Shown one piece after another: positions 18,313 to 25,865 of a stretch of 64,000 nucleotides of DNA. Every line of letters starts with the position of its first letter. Position 1 is the stretch's first letter. The stretch is taken from contig CAZEMO010000011.1 in assembly GCA_964513375.1 (NCBI GenBank), forward strand, positions 1-64,000, read 5' to 3'. A program made the position numbers and the translations under genes. The notes beneath the pieces were generated by a model. That model saw only the letters and a program-made list of their open reading frames with translations, was not told the origin of the DNA and ran no database searches. This DNA is from DATCTV01 sp964513375. Lineage in GTDB: Bacteria; Desulfobacterota; Desulfomonilia; UBA1062.

Positions 18313-18341
18313 TTGACATATTTGTTTGGTTCTGGTATGCT
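18313..18341 (+). promoter_or_regulatory. Strong sigma70-type promoter of the usp array
   Basis: TTGACA at 18313-18318, a 17-base spacer, then TATGCT at 18336-18341, preceded by TG at the extended -10 position (18333-18334). A perfect -35 with ideal spacing makes this the best vegetative promoter in the window. Transcription would start near 18348, just ahead of the small leader ORF at 18374. Confidence 0.65.
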
Positions 18342-18368
18342 AAATTTTCAAAATACCAGAAAAGGCAG

Positions 18369-18507
18369 TTGAGATGTACATAAACAAAAATAGAAAATCA
18401 GTAATACTGACCTTGCAGGAGTGGAAAATCTCACCGCTGCCTTAAATGTAAGCTGCCAGCATAGTCGGGCTTACATCTATCCTTTCTGAAACATCACGCA
18501 TCGATTG
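18369..18507 (+). repeat. Leader repeat copy A (hairpin plus conserved box) upstream of usp 1
   Basis: Matches the stretch 19661-19796. Shared parts, in order: GAGATGT, the leader ORF, ATCTCACCGCTG, an inverted repeat ATGTAAGC (18446-18453) / GCTTACAT (18469-18476) with a 15-base loop, and the box CACGCATCGATTG (18495-18507). The box ends 113 bases before the usp start; in copy B the distance is 111. No T-run follows the hairpin, so it is not a plain terminator. Confidence 0.7.
18374..18445 (+). CDS. Putative 23-residue leader peptide upstream of usp copy 1
   Basis: Tiny frame from ATG 18374 to TAA 18445, too short for normal gene callers. I propose it because an alignable 25-codon frame lies at the same position in front of usp copy 3 (19666-19743): about 12 of 23 residues agree without gaps, including VI, T, E and a shared KISPL near the end, and both frames end at the foot of the same hairpin. 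The ribosome site is weak here (AGG). It may be a translated leader or the decayed start of an older UspA-like gene; not shown to be translated. Confidence 0.35.
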   Translation: MYINKNRKSVILTLQEWKISPLP

Positions 18508-18620
18508 CCAAAAGCACTTCAAATGGGAACATCCTTTTATTATCAATAAATGGATGAATCTTGCACGCCATGCATTTGGCAATGATGCTTCTTCGAGAAA
18601 ACAAAGACAAGGAGGGTATC

Positions 18621-19010
18621 ATGAGATTATTGATGTACTATGACGGAACAGACGATACGAGAAAAACTTTAAAAACCGTCAAGGAACGTGCGAAGGCGCT
18701 TCAAGCGAAGGTTCATGTACTGTCATCACTTTCAAACTGGGGAGAACTCAGCGTTAAAATTGTCCGCAAGATGGAAGATGGACTTCATTACATCAAGAAT
18801 GCCTTGAATAGAGAAAATATACCTTGTGACACACACCTTCTTATCATGGGTCGTACCCCAGGTGAAGATATCCTTGATGCAGTTGACAAGTTTCAGGTTA
18901 ACGAGATCATCATCGGTATCGGCAGAACCTCTAAAATAAAGAAGTTTAAAGCAAGAGGATTGATCAAATATCTTATTAGCCGTGCGAGATGTTCTGTTCA
19001 TATAGTTTGA
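18621..19010 (+). CDS. UspA-like protein, copy 1
   Basis: 129 aa from ATG 18621 with AAGGAGGG upstream; the frame extends 20 codons further but those are not conserved in the other copies. Opens with MRLLMYYDGTDDTRK, like the first strand and DGS-type turn of universal stress proteins, continues with KVHVLSSLSNWGE, a long helix, LIMGRTPGEDILDAVDK, EIIIGIGRTSKIKKF and ends CSVHIV, where UspA proteins have CPVLVV. Single Usp domain, cytoplasmic. The GxxGN/S ATP motif of ATP-binding Usps is not clear. Role in stress or energy-limited growth is inferred from family. First of three tandem relatives. Confidence 0.8.
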   Translation: MRLLMYYDGTDDTRKTLKTVKERAKALQAKVHVLSSLSNWGELSVKIVRKMEDGLHYIKNALNRENIPCDTHLLIMGRTPGEDILDAVDKFQVNEIIIGIGRTSKIKKFKARGLIKYLISRARCSVHIV

Positions 19011-19098
19011 ATAATAACATCTGCCTCATCTATGGATTGTATTCATCGAACATAACGCAATAGCAATGATAAAGAACTCTAATGACAGGGAGGAAGTC

Positions 19099-19488
19099 AT
19101 GAGATTAATTATGTACTATGATGGCAAAGATTATACTAAAAAAATATTACCAGTAATAAAAGACCGTGCAAAGGCACTTGAATCTAAGGTCCATGTAGTA
19201 TCATGCATTTATAGCTGGGGTGAGCCAAATGTTAGAATTCTCCGCGAAATGCGAGATGACCTTAATTATTTGAAAGATGTTTTGGGTGAAGTGAATATCC
19301 CCTGTTATACACATGCTTATATGAAATGGCGCAATCCAGGAGAATATATACTTGAGATCGCCTACAGGTACAATGTCGATGAGATTATTATCGGGACAAA
19401 CAAGGAATCCAGAGTGGCAATGTATACACATGGCTGGTTCATCAATCATGTGATCATTTGGGCCAAATGTCCTGTGCTTATTGTTTGA
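19099..19488 (+). CDS. UspA-like protein, copy 2
   Basis: 129 aa from ATG 19099 (GGGAGGAAGTC upstream). Same layout as copy 1: MRLIMYYDGKDYTKK, SKVHVVSCIYSWGE, a helix with MRDDLNYLKDVL, HAYMKWRNPGEYILEIAYR, EIIIGTNKESRVAMY and the ending AKCPVLIV, which fits UspA better than copy 1. It lies 88 bases after copy 1 without its own leader repeat, so it is probably co-transcribed with copy 1. The changed middle segment (YMKWRNPG) shows the copies are not recent duplicates. Confidence 0.8.
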   Translation: MRLIMYYDGKDYTKKILPVIKDRAKALESKVHVVSCIYSWGEPNVRILREMRDDLNYLKDVLGEVNIPCYTHAYMKWRNPGEYILEIAYRYNVDEIIIGTNKESRVAMYTHGWFINHVIIWAKCPVLIV

Positions 19489-19660
19489 ATATGAAATAAA
19501 TCCTCGTAAGCGGGAGGAGTTTCACCTTAAGTTGTTCAATTTCACCCGCAACACGTGATGAGATGCCAGATTCCTTGAAAATAAAAACAGTTGCAGGCTG
19601 ATTGCTGTATATAAGCTATAGAGTGTACAGGCTATACCTGACAATATTGAGTAGGAAGGT

Positions 19661-19796
19661 ATGAGATGTTGATATACAAGAGGAGTCTGGCAGTTATAGA
19701 TACCTCAAAGGAGAGCAAGATCTCACCGCTGTTATTAATGTAAGCTGGTGTTAATCAAGAGCTTACATCCAATTCCGTTATAGCACGCATCGATTG
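19661..19796 (+). repeat. Leader repeat copy B upstream of usp 3
   Basis: Counterpart of 18369-18507. Contains GAGATGT, a leader ORF, ATCTCACCGCTG, a longer inverted repeat ATGTAAGCT (19738-19746) / AGCTTACAT (19760-19768) with a 13-base loop, and CACGCATCGATTG (19784-19796). The loop sequence differs from copy A while both stem arms keep complementarity, the pattern expected of a selected RNA hairpin. It ends 111 bases ahead of the ATG of usp copy 3. Confidence 0.7.
19666..19743 (+). CDS. Putative 25-residue leader peptide upstream of usp copy 3
   Basis: ATG 19666 to TAA 19743, with GGAAGG upstream, a better ribosome site than its homologue at 18374. Reads MLIYKRSLAVIDTSKES then KISPLLLM. 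Its start resembles the first strand and turn of UspA (hydrophobic run, then VIDTSKES where Usps have VDGSEES), so it could be the remnant of a usp gene as well as a leader peptide. The stop codon is embedded in the first arm of the hairpin. Confidence 0.38.
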   Translation: MLIYKRSLAVIDTSKESKISPLLLM

Positions 19797-19907
19797 TAAG
19801 CAGCTCTTTGAACAGCACTGACAGCCATCTCTGGTTCTGTAACGGATTTCATTTATCACAATTCATGCAATGGCAAGGCCCTAGACTACGGGAACAAGGA
19901 GTGAACT

Positions 19908-20298
19908 ATGAGACTGTTGATGTACTACGATGGAACAGATCATTCAAAAGGATGCAATCAAAATTGTGAAGGAACTTGCAAAGGCTTTAAATACGAAGAT
20001 TCATGTCATGACATCGCTTTCTGGTTGGGTTCACCTTGATGTAAAAATGGTTAATGAGTTGGAAGATAACCTCGAACAAATAAGAGATCTCCTGGAAAAA
20101 GAGAAGATTCTCTGCGGGACACACCTTCTTATCAGGGGCAAAAATCTAGGCGATGATATCATTAATATTGCCAATAAATATAAGGTGTATAAGATAATTA
20201 TAGGAACTGACAGGAATTCAAGAATCGAGAAGTTCATGGCTGGCTGGTATGTCAACCATGTAATCGACAGGGTCAAGTGTCCTGTTTTGGTAGCCTAG
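19908..20298 (+). pseudogene. UspA-like protein, copy 3, frameshifted near its start
   Basis: Begins like the other copies with an ATG at 19908 after AAGGAG and MRLLMYYDGTDHSK, but then leaves the frame and would stop after about 40 codons. Removing one G of the GG at 19950-19951 restores a continuous Usp protein (DHSKDAIKIVKELAKAL..., IHVMTSLSGWVHLD, IIIGTDRNSRIEKFMAG, KCPVLVA) to the stop at 20298. A shorter frame can start at ATG 19930 but lacks the first Usp strand. Either a real single-base insertion has inactivated the gene or this is a sequencing error; the rest shows no decay, so the damage would be recent. Confidence 0.75.
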
Positions 20299-20434
20299 AA
20301 GCTTTTCTTCCGATGTTTGCCGGAGGATATGCTCAAGTCGTGTGTCTTCTCCGGCGTAATGCCTGTTCGAGGTTTTCATCGGGATAAAGAAAATTTATTT
20401 ATGTGCGTCACAGTAAACATAATGGGAGAAAACC

Positions 20435-20851
20435 ATGGCAGAAAGAAAGATCTACATTACAGAATACGACAAAAAGCGGCTCGAAGCATGCATCGAATAT
20501 GCTGAGCAATCCGGTCACTTCAATAAAAACGCGTCCTTATCTTTGACTGAAGAGCTTGAGCGTGCGGAAATAGTGTCTCCAGAAGATGTGCCACCGGATG
20601 TCGTGACCATGAACTCAAAGGTCATTCTGCAAGACCTGAGCACAGAGAAAGAGATGACCTGCATTCTGGTGTTCCCAAAAAACGCGGATATCCGTACTGG
20701 AGCTATTTCAGTTCTTGCCCCTGTAGGCACAGCAATTCTTGGATATGCAAAAGGAGATGTAATTGAGTGGCAAGTCCCGCAAGGTAAACGCCGTTTGAAA
20801 ATCAAGGAAGTTCTTTATCAACCTGAAGCAGCTGGAGATTACAGTCTATAG
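20435..20851 (+). CDS. rnk: Regulator of nucleoside diphosphate kinase (Rnk, GreA/GreB-like)
   Basis: 138 aa. Has an N-terminal helical arm (RKIYITEYDKKRLEACIEY) and the GreA/B C-terminal domain: VTMNSKVILQDL, MTCILVFPKNADI, ISVLAPVGTAILGYAKGDVIEW and KIKEVLYQPEAAG. This is the Rnk layout (E. coli Rnk is about 136 aa): an anti-Gre-like factor binding RNA polymerase near the secondary channel. It lies 137 bases after the usp array and may be part of the same stress-adaptation cluster; a separate promoter cannot be excluded. Converges with pntB. Confidence 0.88.
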   Translation: MAERKIYITEYDKKRLEACIEYAEQSGHFNKNASLSLTEELERAEIVSPEDVPPDVVTMNSKVILQDLSTEKEMTCILVFPKNADIRTGAISVLAPVGTAILGYAKGDVIEWQVPQGKRRLKIKEVLYQPEAAGDYSL

Positions 20852-20894
20852 CATCAATACATCATTAAACCCACTATATGACTGCTTAAATTTC

Positions 20895-22283
20895 CTATAT
20901 ACCCTGAATCAATTCCTGAATCCTGGTTCGTGCATTACCGAAAAGCAGGACTGTTTTTTCCTGTAAGTACAAGGTATTGGGTACGCCGGAATAGCCCGGT
21001 TTTGTATCAAGGTTGCAGACAATCACATTGCCGGCTTCATGTGCCTTAAGAATAGGCATGCCGGAAATGGGAGTCCCTTCCTGTTCTGTTGCAGCCGGAT
21101 TAACGACATCGCAGGCGCCAACAACGATAACCAGGTCAGTGGCCTTAAAGTCTTCATTGATTTCCTCCATTTCAACCAGTTTGTCATAAGCAACATCGGC
21201 TTCAGCCAATAAGACATTCATATGTCCGGGCATACGGCCAGCCACAGGGTGAATAGCGAAACGCACAAATTTTCCCTGGGATTCAAGATGCCGCACAAGG
21301 GATGCAACATCGATCTGAGCTTGCGCCATGGCCATTCCATAGCCAGGAATGATTATTATACTGGATGCGTTCTGCAGTAACGCATGGGCTTTTTCAAGAG
21401 GATCTGTCTGTTGAACCTCAGGCTGAGGACTTTCAGGTAATAAATCCTCAGGGGTATCATTAGAAATATTGTTGCTCTGCACACTTGTTCCAAGGAAAAT
21501 ATTCAGAAGGCTGCGGTTCATGGCACGGCACATTACGATAGTGAGTACTGATCCCGACGCCGCTACAGTGGCACCACAGGCCACCAGAAGACGGCTGTTG
21601 ATAACGCTGCCGCAGAAAGCCGCCGCAAAACCCGCAGTTGCGTTAAGAAATGATATTAATACAGGCATGTCAGCGCCTCCTATCCGTAAGGCGAAAATTA
21701 CGCCAAAGGCAACAGCCAGGATTATCATGAATTGATAAGAAACATGGGCATTGGGTGAGCCCCAGGACATGAAGCCGGCAAACACTATCAGACAAGCAAT
21801 TACCATGAGGAAAATCGAATGTGCCGGTATCTTGACTGGATGCGGTTTAAGTCTCTCTGACAGCTTGCAGGATGCCAGCATACTGGCACTGAATGTTGCT
21901 GCACCGATAACCAATCCGAGAATGCCTGAAATCTTTGAGAAAGAGGATAAATCTGAAGCCATCCTTGTCAGCTCAACATAGGAAATCAGAAAAGCGGCGA
22001 TACCCCCGACCCCATGCTGAAATGCCACCATGGCAGGCATTTGTATCATCGTTATCCGTACGGCTGCCTGATAACCGATAAGACCTCCTATTACAATAAA
22101 AGCCAATACAATAGAGGAGTTCAATATTTCACTCCTCCAAAAAACAAGCACCATTGCGCAAAAAACAGATACGACTGCGGAGAGATTCCCGAGTCGTGCA
22201 TTTCTTGGAGAACGGAAAAGCCATATTCCCAATATCAGGAACAAAATAATAAACGCATCCAATAAATAGTTAATTATAGACAT
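20895..22283 (-). CDS. pntB: NAD(P) transhydrogenase subunit beta
   Basis: 462 aa inner-membrane protein with about nine helices followed by the NADP(H)-binding domain III. Seen: LAFIVIGGLIGYQAAVRITM, FQHGVGGIAAFLISYV and GGADMPVLISFLNATAGFAA in the membrane part; SIIIIPGYGMAMAQAQ (fingerprint), AIHPVAGRMPGHMNVLLAEA, VVGACDVVNPAATEQEGTPI, NLDTKPGYSGVPN and NTLYLQEKTVLLFGNAR in domain III. With PntAA and PntAB it couples hydride transfer between NADH and NADP+ to proton movement. Last gene of the operon; ends 43 bases from the convergent rnk. Confidence 0.96.
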   Translation of the reverse strand: MSIINYLLDAFIILFLILGIWLFRSPRNARLGNLSAVVSVFCAMVLVFWRSEILNSSIVLAFIVIGGLIGYQAAVRITMIQMPAMVAFQHGVGGIAAFLISYVELTRMASDLSSFSKISGILGLVIGAATFSASMLASCKLSERLKPHPVKIPAHSIFLMVIACLIVFAGFMSWGSPNAHVSYQFMIILAVAFGVIFALRIGGADMPVLISFLNATAGFAAAFCGSVINSRLLVACGATVAASGSVLTIVMCRAMNRSLLNIFLGTSVQSNNISNDTPEDLLPESPQPEVQQTDPLEKAHALLQNASSIIIIPGYGMAMAQAQIDVASLVRHLESQGKFVRFAIHPVAGRMPGHMNVLLAEADVAYDKLVEMEEINEDFKATDLVIVVGACDVVNPAATEQEGTPISGMPILKAHEAGNVIVCNLDTKPGYSGVPNTLYLQEKTVLLFGNARTRIQELIQGI

Positions 22284-22320
22284 GGGATATCCTTAAGGTT
22301 TGTTTACAAGTTGATTTTTT

Positions 22321-22596
22321 TCATTTTTTAAACATCTTGACCATTCTGTCAGTAAGAGTAAATCCGCCGACAACATTGAACATGGCAGCAGCTATCGCTA
22401 ATGCCCCCAGCCCCTTTTCAAGTTCCGTTGTTTTGACAGCAAAGAGAAGGATACCTCCCAGTATCGTAACTGCGGAGATGGCATTGGTCATTGACATGAG
22501 AGGAGTATGAAGAAGAGACGGAATGCGCTTTATTAGAAGATAGCCGACTCCAAAAGCCGTGACGAACACCACGGCTATGATGATGAGGTTTGTCAT
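22321..22596 (-). CDS. pntAB: NAD(P) transhydrogenase subunit alpha, membrane part
   Basis: 91 aa, three membrane helices: an N-terminal VVFVTAFGVGYLLIKRIPSL, then LMSMTNAISAVTILGGILLF (TNAIS is the conserved element of domain II), then AAMFNVVGGFTLTDRMVKMF. In E. coli this is fused to the NAD-binding subunit; here it is separate, as in the Rhodospirillum-type three-subunit enzyme. Its start overlaps the end of pntAA by four bases. Confidence 0.95.
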   Translation of the reverse strand: MTNLIIIAVVFVTAFGVGYLLIKRIPSLLHTPLMSMTNAISAVTILGGILLFAVKTTELEKGLGALAIAAAMFNVVGGFTLTDRMVKMFKK

Positions 22597-23777
22597 GCTG
22601 CGTCACCCCCGTTGCCGTTATAATTTACCATTGCCTTAACGGTTCCCTTGTGTACGATTTTTCCCCCATAGGTAACCATTGAGTTCGAAACGATATCATC
22701 ATCCAGATTGAAAGTGTCCAGACCGTTCTTGAAAAGGTTCTCTACATAATTATAGAGGTTATTGGCGTACAGCCGTGTTGAATGAATCGGCACCGATCCT
22801 GGAATATTCTTGATCCCGCAGACAGTAATCCCATGCACGGAAGTTTCAATGCCAGGCTTGGTTACTTCACAATTGCCTCCCTGATCGACGGAGACATCTA
22901 TTATAACCGAACCAGGTTTCATCTCGCTGACCATTTTCTTTGAAACCAGCATCGGTGCTACTTCGCCAGGGACAAGCGCGCTCAGGATTATAGCATCTGA
23001 TTTGCGTACAAGAGGTTCCAGGAACCTGCGTTCCTTGGCCAGCCATTCTTCCGGAAGGCTTCTTGCGTATGCCCTGTCTCTCATCAGAACTTCAGATGGC
23101 ACCTCGAATCCGTCTACATTTATGCCAAGACTCGACGCTGCAGAACGGGCTTCCGAACAGATATCAATTGCGTTGACAACCGCCCCGAGACGCTTGGCTG
23201 TGGCTATAGCCTGGAGGCCCACAACTCCAGTGCCGATGACAAGGAACTGTGCCGGCTTTATAAGGCCTGCCGAAGTCGCTACCATAGGAATCATCGTGCA
23301 TAAACTGTTTGCAGCCATGAGAACAGATTTATATCCTGTTATTGTGCTCATCGAACTCAGGGCATCCATTTTCTGTGCTCGTGATGTACGGGGTATGCCG
23401 TCCATTGTGAACGACGCAAGACCTTTTTCCGCCATACGGATGACAGTGGAATGGTTGTCCGGTGCTGCTGGATGCAAAAATGTGATCAGTATTGTTCCCG
23501 GCTTAATAATTTCCACCTCATGCAGACTGAGTTCGCTGTTGTATGTGAGCTCCTTTACCTTGAGAATTATATCTGCATTCTTATACAATGTTTCTGCATC
23601 GGGAACTATTTCGGCACCAGCATCAAAGTATGATTTATCATCAATAAATGATCCTTTCCCCGCCCCGGACTGCACCATGACAGCAAAACCCATCTGGCAG
23701 TACTTGGAGACTGTTTCAGGAATAGCCGCTACACGGTTCTCTCCGGCAAGTATTTCTCTGGGTATGCCGAGGATCAT
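22593..23777 (-). CDS. pntAA: NAD(P) transhydrogenase subunit alpha, NAD-binding part
   Basis: 394 aa from ATG 23777; a slightly longer frame exists but this ATG has GGAG upstream and gives the expected MILGIPREILAGENRVAA start. AlaDH/PNT fold: QSGAGKGSFIDD, FLHPAAPDNH, MDGIPRTSRAQKMDALSSMS, and the NAD fingerprint FLVIGTGVVGLQAIATAK with VVNAID; then IIDVSVDQGGNCE and YANNLYNYVENLF. Soluble domain I of the transhydrogenase. The ATG overlaps the stop of the upstream helical protein (ATGA), tying that unknown protein to the enzyme's expression. Confidence 0.95.
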   Translation of the reverse strand: MILGIPREILAGENRVAAIPETVSKYCQMGFAVMVQSGAGKGSFIDDKSYFDAGAEIVPDAETLYKNADIILKVKELTYNSELSLHEVEIIKPGTILITFLHPAAPDNHSTVIRMAEKGLASFTMDGIPRTSRAQKMDALSSMSTITGYKSVLMAANSLCTMIPMVATSAGLIKPAQFLVIGTGVVGLQAIATAKRLGAVVNAIDICSEARSAASSLGINVDGFEVPSEVLMRDRAYARSLPEEWLAKERRFLEPLVRKSDAIILSALVPGEVAPMLVSKKMVSEMKPGSVIIDVSVDQGGNCEVTKPGIETSVHGITVCGIKNIPGSVPIHSTRLYANNLYNYVENLFKNGLDTFNLDDDIVSNSMVTYGGKIVHKGTVKAMVNYNGNGGDAA

Positions 23778-24217
23778 GATGCAATCTCCAGACATGCTCT
23801 AGAGCATGCCGTTTCTTTATCTTCAATCTGTCTTGTGATTCGGTTTAACGCCTTATGAAATGCCGGCGGATGTGGAACATCAAACAGTTTCCCAACCTCT
23901 TCAACAAATTTCTTCCTGGCTTTTTCGTTTTTCCTGCAAAGCTGGACCAGACTGTCTGCAGCAAGGATACGCTGTTCATAATAGACAGTATCATTCATCA
24001 CAATGTCGAGAACCACATCAATTATTGAATCATCTGGCCGTTTGAGCTCTTTGATACAATCTAGAACTGTTTCTCTGAGTTTCCAGTTGTTCGGGTAACG
24101 CAGTATCCGCACAAGGCCAGGCTGGTGTTTATCAAGACTGAAGCTCAGCCTGAGCTCTTCAATCTGATTAAGCACGTCACTCCAGTCATAAAGATTACCA
24201 AAAATATCCTTTTCCAT
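23774..24217 (-). CDS. Helical (HEAT/armadillo-like) protein of unknown function in the pnt operon
   Basis: 147 aa; ATG at 24217 has a perfect AGGAGG upstream (the longer frame before it is not preceded by a site). I do not recognise a named family. The middle part looks like two or three helical-hairpin repeats: LVRILRYPNNWKLRETVLDC, VDIVMNDTVYYEQRILA-type with RILAADSLVQLC, and a last hairpin around ARKKFVEEVGKLF, spacing about 40 residues as in HEAT-like repeats. No signal peptide or membrane segment. First gene of the sigma54-driven pnt operon and overlapping pntAA, so an adaptor, assembly or regulatory role for the transhydrogenase is plausible but unproven. Confidence 0.72.
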   Translation of the reverse strand: MEKDIFGNLYDWSDVLNQIEELRLSFSLDKHQPGLVRILRYPNNWKLRETVLDCIKELKRPDDSIIDVVLDIVMNDTVYYEQRILAADSLVQLCRKNEKARKKFVEEVGKLFDVPHPPAFHKALNRITRQIEDKETACSRACLEIAS

Positions 24218-24314
24218 TTCTTTCCTCCTGTGGGTATGAATACCAACCCTAACTGAAAGAATTTGACAGGGCGGTATTGAAGTTAGCGCCCCGAGGCATT
24301 CTATTGCTTCTAGG

Positions 24315-24330
24315 AGCAAGTTGCTTGCCA
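24315..24330 (-). promoter_or_regulatory. Sigma54 (-24/-12) promoter of the pnt operon
   Basis: On the minus strand: TGGCAAGCAACTTGCT, i.e. GG and GC separated by exactly ten bases and matching TGGCA-N6-TTGCT. Predicted start about 24305, giving an 85-90 base leader before the ATG at 24217. The gene just upstream encodes an NtrC-family activator, and direct repeats lie about 100 bases upstream. Confidence 0.75.
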
Positions 24331-24429
24331 GGCGCCAAAACCATGCAAAACAAGTATTTTTACATGTTAAAACAACAGGTTGAGTGTTTCAGGACAGAAT
24401 TAGAGAGGGTGAACCATCCTGCATGCTGA

Positions 24430-24463
24430 TTGTAATATGCAACAGTACGTTGCAATATGCATC
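24430..24463 (-). promoter_or_regulatory. Candidate activator binding sites (two 14-bp direct repeats, 20 bp apart)
   Basis: TTGTAATATGCAAC (24430-24443) and TTGCAATATGCATC (24450-24463) agree at 12 of 14 positions and start exactly 20 bases apart, two helical turns. The junction also forms the dyad TGCAAC-N5-GTTGCA. They lie about 100-130 bases upstream of the -24 element, the usual place for an NtrC-family enhancer, and end next to the stop codon of the regulator gene. Confidence 0.6.
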
Positions 24464-24464
24464 T

Positions 24465-25865
24465 TCAGGACAGTAGTTGATGAATATCGGCATCCTCAAT
24501 ATTGTACTTTATCATCATGCGCCAAAGGGTACTGCGGTTAATTCCCAGGTATTTTGCTGCCTGTGCTCTGTTGCCACCCACCTGGCGAAGCACATTTACA
24601 ATATGATTCTTTTCAAGGTTCGCCAGAGTTAACGGGGACTTATCGCTCCCTGGCATTAAAGGACCGGAATTACAAGGCCTTGTTTCCCGTAACTTTGCAG
24701 GCAGAGAGGCAGGTGTTATCTTGTTATCTCTTTCCAGGAGGACAGACCGCTCAATGGTGTTCTCGAGTTCTCGTACGTTGCCTGGCCATGGATATTCTTC
24801 AAGCAACCGCAGGGCTTCAGAATCAATTTCCCGAAGGTTCTTGTCAGCCTCTCTTGAATATTTGGCGAGAAAATGATGGGCCAGAAGCGCTATGTCTTCC
24901 TTGCGCTCCCTGAGAGGAGGCACTGGTATGGTGATTACATTCAAACGGTAAAAGAGGTCTTCTCGGAAATCGCCTGTAGCAACCATGGCCTCAAGATCCT
25001 TGTTGGTCGCTGCAATAATACGCACATCAACCTTGGTCCGTTTAACAGCCCCGACGGGTTGTATCTCGCCGTTGTCAAGTGCCCTCAATAGAGTCTGCTG
25101 AAATCCCAGGCTGATATCGCCTATCTCGTCAAGGAAAATGGTTCCGCCGGCGGCAACCTCGAACAGGCCGCGTTTATCATGAAGTGCCCCTGTGAAAGCT
25201 CCTTTGACATAACCGAACAGTTCGCTGGCAAGAAGGTTCTCCTGAAGGGCTCCACAATTGACAGGCATATACAACCTGTCGGACCGAAGGCTGTTGTAAT
25301 GGATCGCCCTGGCCACCAGATCTTTACCAGTACCTGTTTCTCCCACTATAAGAACCGTGGACTTGGAGTCTTTTACCTGGGTAATGAGTTTGTACACTTC
25401 CACCATCCGTTCGCTATGGCCAATGATATTTTCGAATGCATACTTGCGTGTCAACTGATTCTGCAGCAATAGATTGCGAGTGATCATCTCGCGCTTTTCA
25501 AATATCTTACCTACCACCATTCTTATTTCTTCCAGGTTAAATGGTTTCGCAATGTAATCCTCGGCGCCTTCCTTCATCGCCTTCACTGCAGAATCCACAG
25601 TTGCATATGCCGTCGTCATGATAATGCTTGTTTCAGGTTTATGCCTTCGCACAGCACGAACCAGCTCCAACCCGTCAATTCCAGGCAGTTTCAAGTCTGT
25701 GATGACAAGATCATAGGAGGTTTTGTTGATAACCTTCAGTGCATCTTCAGCTGTCACTACAGCCATGAGGTCATAGCCCTGTTTGGCAAGTATTCGTTCC
25801 AGTGCAATACGCAACTGGTCGTCGTCTTCAACTATCAGGATTGATCCAGTGTTCACTGCATTCAT
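24465..25865 (-). CDS. Sigma54-dependent response regulator (NtrC family) of the pnt circuit
   Basis: 466 aa. Receiver with DDD at 14-16 region and phospho-acceptor D57 (VITDLKLPGIDG); AAA+ domain with GETGTGKDLVAR, GAFTGA intact in GYVKGAFTGALHDKRG, LDEIGDISLGFQ and REDLFYRLNVITIP; C-terminal Fis-type DNA-binding helix-turn-helix (GGNRAQAAKYLGINRSTLWRM split around AAKYLGINRSTLW). Start overlaps the kinase stop by four bases with GGGGTGA upstream. Its position directly ahead of a -24/-12 promoter and repeat pair points to the pnt operon as a target. Confidence 0.94.
   Translation of the reverse strand: MNAVNTGSILIVEDDDQLRIALERILAKQGYDLMAVVTAEDALKVINKTSYDLVITDLKLPGIDGLELVRAVRRHKPETSIIMTTAYATVDSAVKAMKEGAEDYIAKPFNLEEIRMVVGKIFEKREMITRNLLLQNQLTRKYAFENIIGHSERMVEVYKLITQVKDSKSTVLIVGETGTGKDLVARAIHYNSLRSDRLYMPVNCGALQENLLASELFGYVKGAFTGALHDKRGLFEVAAGGTIFLDEIGDISLGFQQTLLRALDNGEIQPVGAVKRTKVDVRIIAATNKDLEAMVATGDFREDLFYRLNVITIPVPPLRERKEDIALLAHHFLAKYSREADKNLREIDSEALRLLEEYPWPGNVRELENTIERSVLLERDNKITPASLPAKLRETRPCNSGPLMPGSDKSPLTLANLEKNHIVNVLRQVGGNRAQAAKYLGINRSTLWRMMIKYNIEDADIHQLLS

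Noticed and set aside
18446..18476. Transcription attenuator ahead of usp copy 1
   Set aside because: The stem is AT-rich and short and no poly-U tract follows, so termination is unlikely; reported as a leader element instead.
18184..18620. Sigma54 promoter for the usp genes downstream of the first NtrC-type regulator
   Set aside because: Every GG...GC pair examined has 9 or 11 bases between; a sigma70 promoter explains the region better.
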